Source of the DNA: a virus | DNA: 57,681 nucleotides | Virus record (IMG/VR): IMGVR_UViG_3300047094_000686 | Location: 1 to 57,681 of that record | Direction: 5' to 3' (one strand) | Shown: positions 22,518 through 30,271 of the stretch, piece after piece | Layout: each line of letters opens with the position of its first letter | How positions within the stretch are numbered: position 1 is the stretch's first letter | Made by a program: the position numbers and the translations under genes | The notes under the pieces: generated by a model | Told to the model about the DNA's origin: nothing | Seen by the model: the letters and a program-made list of their open reading frames with translations, nothing else | Database searches by the model: none

Positions 22518-23238
22518 TAAAATTAAATTTGTTTCTAATAGACCATGGCTAAACAAAGATAGTATATCAAAACCCTCCCCATCAATTAAAGAAATACCAG
22601 AATGGTTTAGGAAAGCAGATAGATTTGCAATAAATCCATTAACAAAAGATTACTGGAAAGGTCCAGACGGAGGCAAAATACCAACCTGGAAAGCGTGTCC
22701 AGCAATATTTGATATTCTTGGAACAGGATATGTTTTAAAAACTCCATGCGATGTTAAATTTTATTTAAAAAATAATAAAATGTCAGTAGAAATTAAAGAA
22801 GAAAAATATAAAGACTTTTGTTCTGAAAGACAACCAATGCCGCAATTTGTTCATCCGCAGGGATATTATAAAGAACATTTTGCATGGTATCCAGACTGGG
22901 CAATAGAACTTCCAGAAGGATATAGTGCATTATATACAACCCCATTTAATAGATTTGACTTGCCATTTCTTATGTCTGCAGGAATTGTAGATAATGATAA
23001 AATAAATTTACCAGGTACAATGCCCTTTTTTATTATAAAAGGATTTGAAGGCGTGATTCCAGCAGGAACACCTTATGCACAAATAATTCCATTTAAAAGA
23101 GAAGATTGGCACTCAGAAGTTTTTATAGAAAATCCAAATAGTCTATATAAAAAAAATCAAAATAACAGCGATAAATATAGAGTAAAAGATGGTGGAGTTT
23201 ATAAAAATGAAGTTTGGTCTAAAAGAAACTATGAATAG
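22510..23238 (+). CDS. DUF6065-related phage protein
   Basis: This 242-residue protein overlaps the previous gene by 8 bases. Distinctive segments are EIPEWFRKADRFA (residues 27-39), WKACPAIFDILGTGYVLKTP and GVIPAGTPYAQIIPFKREDW. It aligns by eye with the preceding DUF6065-like protein at the CPxxxxx-GxxLxxPCD and AGTPxAxIIP blocks. Homologues are familiar from marine and freshwater phages as conserved proteins of unknown function next to 2OG oxygenases. No catalytic residues can be named. Confidence 0.6.
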   Translation: MNNKIKFVSNRPWLNKDSISKPSPSIKEIPEWFRKADRFAINPLTKDYWKGPDGGKIPTWKACPAIFDILGTGYVLKTPCDVKFYLKNNKMSVEIKEEKYKDFCSERQPMPQFVHPQGYYKEHFAWYPDWAIELPEGYSALYTTPFNRFDLPFLMSAGIVDNDKINLPGTMPFFIIKGFEGVIPAGTPYAQIIPFKREDWHSEVFIENPNSLYKKNQNNSDKYRVKDGGVYKNEVWSKRNYE

Positions 23239-23240
23239 GA

Positions 23241-23249
23241 TGGTATAAT
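23241..23249 (+). promoter_or_regulatory. Internal extended -10 promoter, leaderless start
   Basis: TGGTATAAT, then 6 nt, then the ATG at 23256. It allows the second half of the oxygenase operon to be transcribed separately. Confidence 0.6.
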
Positions 23250-23255
23250 AAATAT

Positions 23256-23939
23256 ATGGATAGAGAATTAGCTAATGATACAAAAAATTATAACAATAGG
23301 ATTTCTATAACACCATCTGGATTTTTTGGATCTTCTCCAGATATGATTCAAGCAAGAGAAAATTTTATGACACCAGAAGAGTTAGAATTCCTATCTAATT
23401 GTGCAAGAAATATATCAGAGTGGGACGTCACACAAACACACTATAATGAAAATGGAACAATTATTTATGATTCATCTTATTGGGATAATAGGGTAGCGTC
23501 TAGACCTATTTTAGATAAAGCGGACCCAGAAATTTCAAATGTTATTGGAAGAATGGTTGATAGATTAAAAATTGAAGTAGATAACTTTTTTAAAGTCGAT
23601 GCGTTTCCCACCAGCCCAGCAATAGTAAGGTGGATGCCAGGATATAAACAACTCCCTCATGCTGATAAAGAACTTCATGAGGGATTAGACGCAGGAAAAC
23701 CAAATGATTTTCCGTACTATGACTTATCTGGATTATTTTATTTAAATGATGATTATGAGGGAGGGGAACTATATTTTCCACAGCATAACATACAATTTAA
23801 ACCAAAACCAGGAGCAGCATATTTTTTTCCTGGAGATATGAATTATATTCATGGTGTTACTGAAATTACAAGTGGCATTAGATATGTAATCCCATTTTTT
23901 TGGACAATATTAAAGCACACTGGAGAAAAACAACTATGA
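23256..23939 (+). CDS. 2OG/Fe(II)-dependent oxygenase, prolyl-4-hydroxylase-like
   Basis: This 227-residue enzyme has His135-x-Asp137 (LPHADKE), His199 (YIHGVTE), Arg209 for 2OG and the strand LFYLNDDYEGGELYFP. IHGVTEITSGIRYVIPFFW is the canonical end of prolyl hydroxylase-like domains, and this is one of the most typical members here. It uses its own leaderless promoter and overlaps the next gene by ATGA. Arg rather than Lys at the 2OG position groups it with the 23936 and 24870 genes. Confidence 0.9.
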   Translation: MDRELANDTKNYNNRISITPSGFFGSSPDMIQARENFMTPEELEFLSNCARNISEWDVTQTHYNENGTIIYDSSYWDNRVASRPILDKADPEISNVIGRMVDRLKIEVDNFFKVDAFPTSPAIVRWMPGYKQLPHADKELHEGLDAGKPNDFPYYDLSGLFYLNDDYEGGELYFPQHNIQFKPKPGAAYFFPGDMNYIHGVTEITSGIRYVIPFFWTILKHTGEKQL

Positions 23940-24757
23940 GCAAAGAGATAGAGTTTATCTCTATATATCCTAAAATAAATGTTTATAAAAATGTTTTTAA
24001 TGATGTTGATAGTTTTTTAGAAAAATCAAAAAAATTAACTAGTTGGGATTCATGGTATACATTTGGGGAAATGACTGCATTAGCAGAAAAAGTTTTAGAA
24101 TTTGATAATTTTCCAACAAGAAATGAATTTATAAATTCAAGAGATTGGGAAATTAATGAAAATGAGTTTGAAAAACAAATTAAAAAAACATTATCTATAG
24201 AGGTGGGAGAAATTTTTTATGATGTAACCAGTCATTTTCTAAAAATGTACCCAGAAACCTCTTTACCAAATTACTATAAACAATCAGCTTCAATTAATAA
24301 ATATATTAAAAATGGTGAAGGCGTATCTAAAAATTATTTTATGAATTACCATACAGATTTCGTACAAGCAGAAAAAGAGGTCCCAGGTAATAAATTTGGC
24401 ATAACTACTACTTTTTACCTTAACGATGACTATGAAGATGGCGAAATTTGTTTTAAGATTAATGATGAGTTTATTTCTTATAAACCAAAAAAGGGAGACG
24501 TAATTGTTTTCCCTTCAAGACCACCGTACTACCACGGAGTTAAAAAAGCTTTTGGAAACGATAGATATATGATAAGATCTTTTTGGCAATATAAATATGA
24601 AGGTTCAAAAGAATGGCTAGATAATCAAAAAAAATATGGAAAAGACTTATGGGCACAGATGGAAAAAGAAAGAATAAAAGAAGAAGCTTTTGATAATCAA
24701 ATAGATTCAGAATCTGTAAATAGATTTATGGGAAAAGATAATGGTAAATATTTATGA
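23936..24757 (+). CDS. 2OG/Fe(II)-dependent oxygenase, prolyl-4-hydroxylase-like
   Basis: The start at 23936 (ATGA overlap with the previous stop) gives 273 residues; an earlier in-frame ATG at 23900 lies inside the upstream gene. Active-site residues are His139-x-Asp141 (YHTDF), His200 (YYHGVKK) and Arg210, with strand TFYLNDDYEDGEICF and turn PKKGDVIVFPSR. The charged C-terminal tail of about 50 residues (KEWLDNQKKYG...) is extra and may bind a partner. It is coupled by ATGA to the CDGSH gene. Confidence 0.9.
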   Translation: MSKEIEFISIYPKINVYKNVFNDVDSFLEKSKKLTSWDSWYTFGEMTALAEKVLEFDNFPTRNEFINSRDWEINENEFEKQIKKTLSIEVGEIFYDVTSHFLKMYPETSLPNYYKQSASINKYIKNGEGVSKNYFMNYHTDFVQAEKEVPGNKFGITTTFYLNDDYEDGEICFKINDEFISYKPKKGDVIVFPSRPPYYHGVKKAFGNDRYMIRSFWQYKYEGSKEWLDNQKKYGKDLWAQMEKERIKEEAFDNQIDSESVNRFMGKDNGKYL

Positions 24758-24873
24758 AACAATGTACTTGTGGAAGGTCTAATGCGTATCCATATTGCGA
24801 TGGTACACATAAATTAAAAAAAATACAAAAAGAAGAAAATTTAGAGATTAAAGCAAAAGAGGAAAAAGAATGA
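24754..24873 (+). CDS. Mini CDGSH-type iron-sulfur protein (39 aa)
   Basis: A 39-residue product, MKQCTCGRSNAYPYCDGTHK plus a charged tail, carries the complete CDGSH signature C-x-C-x2-S-x3-P-x-C-D-G-T-H, with three Cys and one His ligand (Cys4, Cys6, Cys15, His19) for a 2Fe-2S cluster. Known CDGSH proteins transfer electrons or clusters and often dimerise. This is about the minimum motif length. It overlaps both neighbours by ATGA, so it is translated with two 2OG oxygenases. It may reduce or repair their iron centres; that is inference. Confidence 0.85.
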   Translation: MKQCTCGRSNAYPYCDGTHKLKKIQKEENLEIKAKEEKE

Positions 24874-25634
24874 AAAATGGAATTATAGAACATATAGATA
24901 AATCTAATTTTATTTATTTGCAAAACGAAGAAGTTCCTGTTGATAAAATGGGAGTCCTTGGTGTTAAAGTAAATACAATAGTAGAAATTCCTAATTTTAT
25001 AGATCCTCAAATTGTTCCAAAAATGATAAACTTTTTTGAAAATTGTGATGTTGACTGGGGAGATATTGCATTTTATGGATCATCTGGAAAAGGAATTAAA
25101 ACAGATGCAGAAACAATGAAAAAATTTGATCTCCCAGAAGGATTTTTTGATAAATTAAAAGATAAATATCAAGAAGCAGTTCAAACAGTATTTGAAAGAG
25201 AAGTTAGGGCAAATACATCTCATGCACAAAAATGGGACATTGGAGGATTTGCAAGCCCGCACTCAGATAATTCAGATAATGATGGAAAACCAAATGCTTT
25301 TGAAATAAATAAATATGTAGGAATATTGTATCTTAATGACGACTATGAGGGCGGAGAACTATACTTTTGTGATAAAGATAATAATATGGAAACGTATTTA
25401 TCGTTTAAACCAAATGTTTATTCTTATTATGTTTTTCCTGGTGGTTATGAAAATATTCACGGAGTATCAGAAATAACTAAAGGTACAAGATACACCATGG
25501 TTTCATTCTGGGACTACGCAGATTCAGTTTATGATCAAGAAACATTAGATCGATGGGAAGAAGAAGAAAAAGAAGTAAGAAGGCAACAAGCAATTCAAAA
25601 AGAAGAATGGCTAAAAGGAAACAAATATGCTTAA
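24870..25634 (+). CDS. 2OG/Fe(II)-dependent oxygenase, prolyl-4-hydroxylase-like
   Basis: This 254-residue enzyme has His131-x-Asp133 (SPHSDNS), His197 (NIHGVSE), Arg207, strand ILYLNDDYEGGELYF and end motif GTRYTMVSFWDY. It carries a short insert (CDKDNNMETYLSF) between strands and a Glu/Lys-rich C-terminal helix. It begins in an ATGA overlap with the CDGSH gene and ends overlapping the next oxygenase by 8 bases. Confidence 0.9.
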   Translation: MKNGIIEHIDKSNFIYLQNEEVPVDKMGVLGVKVNTIVEIPNFIDPQIVPKMINFFENCDVDWGDIAFYGSSGKGIKTDAETMKKFDLPEGFFDKLKDKYQEAVQTVFEREVRANTSHAQKWDIGGFASPHSDNSDNDGKPNAFEINKYVGILYLNDDYEGGELYFCDKDNNMETYLSFKPNVYSYYVFPGGYENIHGVSEITKGTRYTMVSFWDYADSVYDQETLDRWEEEEKEVRRQQAIQKEEWLKGNKYA

Positions 25635-26229
25635 TGTAGAAAGATTTGATAAAATATCTTACTACAAAAATGTTATAAAAAATCCAGAATCTTTAATTGA
25701 TTTAATAGAGGCATCAGATAAAAATTTAAATAATAATACAAGTATTCCTGTATGGCAAGAATGGATTGCAAGCGGGGACGAAGAGTATGTTTTTGGATAT
25801 CAAAAAAGATTTAGTAGCTCTGTCGAATACGATACAGACCAGGATATACAAAAAATAAACTATATTCTTAAAAAAGCAATAGTCGACTCGTCAGAAGATT
25901 ATTCAAAATATTATTCAATAAATATAGGTAGCCTAATGCCATTGTCTATAAGTAAATATTCTACTGGAAAATCTATGGGGCCACATGTTGATGATTATAA
26001 TAACGGAGATGACCCTAATATATCAGTAGTGCTATATCTTAATGATAATTATGAAGGTGGAGAAATTAATTTTCCAAATCAAGATATAACTATAAAGCCA
26101 GAAGCAGGAAGCATTGTAATATTTCCATCTGTGGAGCCCTACTACCATCAGTCTTTACCAGTTATTTCTGGAATTAAATATATGTCTCCTGGATTTTGGC
26201 GTAAAACCCAACAAGGTGGTATAATTTAA
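25627..26229 (+). CDS. 2OG/Fe(II)-dependent oxygenase, prolyl-4-hydroxylase-like
   Basis: This 200-residue enzyme is the shortest of the nine. It has His120-x-Asp122 (GPHVDDY), His174 (YYHQSLP) and Lys184, strand VLYLNDNYEGGEINFP and turn PEAGSIVIFPS. KYSTGKSMGPHVD is very like KYNTGASMGAHID in the first gene of the window (270), so these two are sister enzymes placed 25 kb apart. It is the last oxygenase before the collagen-like fibre, which starts two bases after its stop. Confidence 0.9.
   Translation: MLNVERFDKISYYKNVIKNPESLIDLIEASDKNLNNNTSIPVWQEWIASGDEEYVFGYQKRFSSSVEYDTDQDIQKINYILKKAIVDSSEDYSKYYSINIGSLMPLSISKYSTGKSMGPHVDDYNNGDDPNISVVLYLNDNYEGGEINFPNQDITIKPEAGSIVIFPSVEPYYHQSLPVISGIKYMSPGFWRKTQQGGII
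26217..26225 (+). promoter_or_regulatory. Extended -10 promoter, leaderless start
   Basis: TGGTATAAT (TATAAT at 26220-26225) lies in the last codons of the oxygenase, 6 nt before the ATG at 26232 of the collagen-like fibre. Confidence 0.6.
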
Positions 26230-26231
26230 AA

Positions 26232-27362
26232 ATGGCCACTATTTCAAATGATAAAAACTGGAGATTTCCAGATTACACAGACTCCCCAGACATCCCAAGA
26301 GACATTTCATATTTAGCTGCTGATATTTCTGAATATATTGACAATCATCCTGGTCCAACTGGCGCAACTGGCGCAACTGGCGCAACGGGGCCATCAAACG
26401 TTTTATCTGTAGGAACAGTAACAACTGGAAACGCAGGCTCATCTGCCTCAGTTACAATTGCGGGCACATCGCCAAGCCAAACAATAAGTTTTACAATTCC
26501 TCGTGGAGATACTGGTGCAACTGGCTTAACTGGCGAACAAGGAATTCAAGGCGTACAAGGTATTCAAGGCGAACAAGGTATTCAAGGACTTAAAGGCGAC
26601 AAAGGAGACACAGGAGAAACTGGAGCAACTGGTGCAACTGGACCAACTGGGCCACAAGGTGAACAAGGTATCCAAGGCATACAGGGAATTCAAGGAGAAC
26701 AGGGAACTGGTGTTAATATACTTGGCTCTTATGCAAACTTAACAGCGCTACAAGCAGCACATCCTACTGGAAGTCCTGCAGATGCATATTTAATTAATAA
26801 TGATTTATATGTTTGGTCACAATCAACATCTTCTTGGATAAATGTTGGAACAATAAGAGGTCCACAAGGAGATCAAGGAATACAAGGTATTCAAGGACTT
26901 AAAGGCGACAAGGGAGACACAGGAGATACTGGTGCAACTGGCGCAACTGGTCCGCAGGGTCCGCAAGGAGAACAAGGCATACAAGGAATTCAAGGTATTC
27001 AAGGAGAAACTGGTTTAACTGGAGCAACTGGAGAAACTGGTGCAGCTGGACAAGATTTAGTTTCAGTATTTACAATTGCACAAAAATCTTCATCTTACAC
27101 AATAGTATCTTCAGATCTTGGAAAGCTAATAGAAATGTCAAGCGGAGGAACTATAACCGTACCGACAGACTCAGAGATATTTGCCGTAGGATCAACAGTT
27201 GATATTGTTCAAACTGGATCTTCACAAGTTACAATTGCAGGAGATACAGGTGTTACTGTTAATGCAACTCCTGGATTAAAATTAAGATCACAATGGTCAT
27301 CTGTAACATTAATAAAAAGAGGAAATAATCTTTGGGTTGCACTTGGCGATTTGAGCGCCTAA
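26232..27362 (+). CDS. Collagen-like tail fibre (376 aa)
   Basis: Three collagen-like Gly-X-Y stretches are seen at residues 41-54, 91-160 and 209-273, with units such as GIQGIQGEQ, GATGATGPT and twice GLKGDKGDTG. Between them (162-207) is a small globular unit (LQAAHPTGSPADAYLINNDLYVW) common in phage collagen fibres, and at the end (about 274-376) a knob whose last 50 residues match the end of the 16518 fibre. Collagen repeats trimerise into a triple helix. Lys occupies the Y position in both GLKGDKG units, the position used by lysyl hydroxylases. Its position between oxygenase and Hint genes suggests it is a substrate. Confidence 0.88.
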   Translation: MATISNDKNWRFPDYTDSPDIPRDISYLAADISEYIDNHPGPTGATGATGATGPSNVLSVGTVTTGNAGSSASVTIAGTSPSQTISFTIPRGDTGATGLTGEQGIQGVQGIQGEQGIQGLKGDKGDTGETGATGATGPTGPQGEQGIQGIQGIQGEQGTGVNILGSYANLTALQAAHPTGSPADAYLINNDLYVWSQSTSSWINVGTIRGPQGDQGIQGIQGLKGDKGDTGDTGATGATGPQGPQGEQGIQGIQGIQGETGLTGATGETGAAGQDLVSVFTIAQKSSSYTIVSSDLGKLIEMSSGGTITVPTDSEIFAVGSTVDIVQTGSSQVTIAGDTGVTVNATPGLKLRSQWSSVTLIKRGNNLWVALGDLSA

Positions 27363-27363
27363 A

Positions 27364-28338
27364 ATGCCAAAATCAAGTCGTGGTAGACACGGAGTAAGAA
27401 AAACTTCAGTTCCAAATATTACTGGACAATCTTATACTACTACGCAAACATATTTAACAAATTTAGGATTTATATACATACAAACAACCACAGATACAAA
27501 TACAGAATCAAATAATTTAGTAATATATTCACAAGGATTAACTAGCGGATCAGTAGTACCACTTGGAACACCTATACCATTTCAGTATTATGTTTATGTC
27601 CCACCATTCTTTCCACCTTTCTTTCCACCTTTCTTTCCACCTTTCTTTCCATTTTTCCCACCAGCCTTTCCTTTCTTCCCAGATTTTCCACCATACGTCC
27701 CACCAGTTGAGCCAATCCCACCATTCTTCCCATTCTTCCCATTCTTCCCACCAGCATTTCCATTCTTTCCATATTTTGCACCACCTTTCTTTCCATTTTT
27801 TCCACCAGCATTTGGTCCATACTTTACAAGATGCGTAGATGGAGATACCTTAATACTAACTAGCAATGGTCCAAAAAAAGCTAGAGATATTAAAATTGAA
27901 GATGTGCTTTTAACAGTTAATTTAGAATCATTAACCGAAGAATCAAATGCAACTCCATTACAAATTAATGTGCAAGATTTGAAGTTAAATAATTTAGTAC
28001 ATACTAAAGTTACAAATGTAATTGCTTCTAATAAAGTGGAAAGAGTATATTTTAACAACGATAAAACAGCTCAATTTACTGAAACTCATCCAATATTCGT
28101 AAAACGCAATAACGAGTATCGTGTAGTCGAAGCAGGCACAGTTCAAGAAGGAGATTTTTTAATAACTATTAATCCAGATGAATTATCAGAAAATTTAGAT
28201 ATTAATAAAATTATATCAGAAACAGTGGTCACTAAGGTAAATAAAAATATTTTAAATCTTGAAAAAGATGTTTATACATTTAGCTGCGATCCATACAATT
28301 GGTATTTTGCAGGAAATATATTAACACACAATAAATAA
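27364..28338 (+). CDS. PASTA - Phe/Pro array - Hint domain protein 2
   Basis: The 324-residue protein starts with a basic tail and a PASTA domain (residues 16-78; SVPNITGQSYTTTQTYL...GSVVPLGTPI), a fold known to bind peptidoglycan. Residues 80-155 form a Phe/Pro array (PPFF x4, then PPFFPFFPFFPPAF types). Residues 157-324 form the Hint domain: Cys157 in CVDGDTLILTS, block B FTETHPIF (Thr239, His242), and the end NWYFAGNILTHNK with His322-Asn323-Lys324-stop. The array-Hint joint, PPAFGPYFTRC, is nearly the same as in the 18996 protein while the N-terminal domain is entirely different. It is a domain-swapped sister protein. Confidence 0.9.
   Translation: MPKSSRGRHGVRKTSVPNITGQSYTTTQTYLTNLGFIYIQTTTDTNTESNNLVIYSQGLTSGSVVPLGTPIPFQYYVYVPPFFPPFFPPFFPPFFPFFPPAFPFFPDFPPYVPPVEPIPPFFPFFPFFPPAFPFFPYFAPPFFPFFPPAFGPYFTRCVDGDTLILTSNGPKKARDIKIEDVLLTVNLESLTEESNATPLQINVQDLKLNNLVHTKVTNVIASNKVERVYFNNDKTAQFTETHPIFVKRNNEYRVVEAGTVQEGDFLITINPDELSENLDINKIISETVVTKVNKNILNLEKDVYTFSCDPYNWYFAGNILTHNK
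27601..27828 (+). repeat. Phe/Pro-encoding tandem array 2
   Basis: This array encodes residues 80-155 of the second Hint protein. It begins with four near-identical 12-nt units (CCACCTTTCTTT, encoding PPFF) and goes on with irregular PFFPFF and PPAF units. Codons are mostly TTT and CCA, unlike array 1, which uses TTC and CCG. The arrays therefore expanded separately. Confidence 0.85.
28066..28165 (+). repeat. Hint-domain DNA repeat, copy 2
   Basis: The partner of 20061-20160, with eight differences in 100 bases by eye. It lies in the same direction 8.0 kb away, so recombination between the copies could delete or duplicate the whole oxygenase operon. Confidence 0.75.
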
Positions 28339-28357
28339 TCAGGGGATAAACGGTAAA

Positions 28358-30208
28358 ATGTCATATAAGATTAAAATATTAAAAGACCATCCAGTTGGAT
28401 TCTGGCAACTAGATGACGTTGCAGTAAATCCAACTTTTGACTTTACTGATATTTTAGATAAATATGATACATACCAAGATCTTCTAGATGCGTATGAAGA
28501 ATATGGAAACATTAACTATTTAGCAGAAGACAGTTCTGGATGCTCTAATTTTGGTTTATATGTAGGAGACTTTAATAATAATCCAAAACATTTTCCTTTA
28601 TCTCCAAGCGGTAATCATTCTATAGAAATTACATCCTCTAAAAGCATAGAATTTCCAATTGTTAATAGTTATTATAAAAACAATGCTCCTGGAGGATTTG
28701 GTACAATTTATTATGGAGATAATGATTTTACACTAGAATGCTGGATGTATCCAGAAATAAGTACAGACTCTTTAACTACAATATTAGGAGACAGTACAAA
28801 AAATGTTGGAATATTTTATGAAAATGGAAACATAATTTTTAAACTAGGTCAAGAAATTTTAGAACATACTTTACCATTTATTAATAAATCTATACACATA
28901 GCCTGCGTGTATTCAGTCACAGAAGCTCACATATACATAGATGGTAATCTTTGTGTAAGTAAATTAATATCATCTAATCCATTTACAAACAATGAAATAT
29001 TATTAACTTCTGGACCTACATCAGACTCAGACGATAAGTTTTTAATAGATGACGTAGCGGTATATAGATACGGGCTGCCTTATGTAAAAATACTAGATCA
29101 CTATTCTAATCATAGCCATACTAATCCTTCTCAAATATCTCAAACAGATAATGGAGAATTTTTTGAATTTTATGACACCGATATAAGTAAAGTTTTTACA
29201 TATTCTTATCCTTTTAATAGAACATGGGAAGAATTAATAACAGACGATTTATATTATGATCAAACAAATAAGTATATTCAAATTAAAAAAGGCGAAACTC
29301 TTGATAGCAAAACAGTTATATTGACAGATACTATATATTTACCAGCGGCGACAATTATGGATTCTTCAAAAATAGAATGGTTTGCGGATAATGGGATAAC
29401 TGTTCAAACCAGTACAGACGGAATAAACTATAGCGCATGTGTAAATGGAGAATCTATTCCACAATACAAAAGTTCAGAATTTAGTAGCAGTAAGGTTTTA
29501 AATATAAAAATAATAATGTCTTCTGGAAACATATCTAAGTATCTACCAAAATTATATAATTTAGATATTAGTTTTTATAATAATCAAATAATGTATTCTA
29601 AAAATGGATCAAGTTATTTATCAAAAATTCAAGGCCTAGATTTTTATTTAGGTAAAGATGTGTATTCAATTGTAAATAGAGATCCGAGAAACGGGGCATT
29701 GGTCCCAGAAAACTCTGGATTTAAAATTAATCTTTCTGAATTAAAGCAGTCTATAGAATTTTTTTATACTCCCTATTCTTTAAACAAAAGCCTACTTGTT
29801 AGCTCTATTGTAAACGGAGTAGGAGCGGCTAGCGAATATTCATGGAATACAAATGGGTCAATTAATAAAACAAATATAGCCTCTATATATGTTAATGGGG
29901 TAGATGTATCTTCCCAAACCCTAATATCTAATATATTTAAGGTAAATGATATACACCATGTCGTTATTAATTTTACAGCTCCAATATATGGGGAAGTTAC
30001 AGTAAATTATAAATCCTCTGGATCAGTTAAATCTTTATATCAATATATGTCATTTTATAAGGAATTGCTAGACTATAATAAGATTATTAATCATTATGAT
30101 TTATATACCTCTAGGCAGTCCTATCAAACCAGCGGATCTTCCATAACCTTGTCCGAAAATTCAATAAACCTATATAATAATGACTGGCTTGTGATACAAA
30201 ACTCATAA
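28358..30208 (+). CDS. LamG/concanavalin-like structural protein (616 aa)
   Basis: About residues 120-250 read as a LamG-type jelly roll: FTLECWMYPE, the glycine turn NVGIFYENGNIIFKLG, IHIACVYSVTEAHIYIDGNL and the final strand FLIDDVAVYRYGL. The opening HPVGFWQLDD is the usual start of this phage family. The rest is beta-rich and unassigned, ending in SSITLSENSINLYNND. LamG folds bind sugars, so a virion surface adhesin is likely. It follows the second Hint gene closely and may assemble with it. RBS AGGGGAT is upstream. Confidence 0.7.
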   Translation: MSYKIKILKDHPVGFWQLDDVAVNPTFDFTDILDKYDTYQDLLDAYEEYGNINYLAEDSSGCSNFGLYVGDFNNNPKHFPLSPSGNHSIEITSSKSIEFPIVNSYYKNNAPGGFGTIYYGDNDFTLECWMYPEISTDSLTTILGDSTKNVGIFYENGNIIFKLGQEILEHTLPFINKSIHIACVYSVTEAHIYIDGNLCVSKLISSNPFTNNEILLTSGPTSDSDDKFLIDDVAVYRYGLPYVKILDHYSNHSHTNPSQISQTDNGEFFEFYDTDISKVFTYSYPFNRTWEELITDDLYYDQTNKYIQIKKGETLDSKTVILTDTIYLPAATIMDSSKIEWFADNGITVQTSTDGINYSACVNGESIPQYKSSEFSSSKVLNIKIIMSSGNISKYLPKLYNLDISFYNNQIMYSKNGSSYLSKIQGLDFYLGKDVYSIVNRDPRNGALVPENSGFKINLSELKQSIEFFYTPYSLNKSLLVSSIVNGVGAASEYSWNTNGSINKTNIASIYVNGVDVSSQTLISNIFKVNDIHHVVINFTAPIYGEVTVNYKSSGSVKSLYQYMSFYKELLDYNKIINHYDLYTSRQSYQTSGSSITLSENSINLYNNDWLVIQNS

Positions 30209-30253
30209 TCCTGTCAATTGTCTTGACAAAATATGGACTTTAACCACAAGTAA

Positions 30254-30262
30254 TGGTAGAAT
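30254..30262 (+). promoter_or_regulatory. Extended -10 promoter of the head gene operon
   Basis: TGGTAGAAT (-10 TAGAAT at 30257-30262) with TGGACT 17 nt upstream, and 9 nt to the ATG at 30272. A 6-bp inverted repeat TGTCAA-N5-TTGACA lies at 30212-30228 just upstream and could be an operator. Confidence 0.5.
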
Positions 30263-30271
30263 TAATACCTA

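Noticed and set aside
27594-28058. A 154-residue minus-strand open frame rich in Gly and Lys
   Set aside because: It is the complement of the second Phe/Pro array and Hint region; the composition arises from the repeat codons.
30212-30228. TTGACA as the -35 of a standard promoter
   Set aside because: No acceptable -10 lies 16-18 nt downstream; the TGGTAGAAT further on has a better-spaced TGGACT. The TGTCAA/TTGACA inverted repeat may still be an operator.
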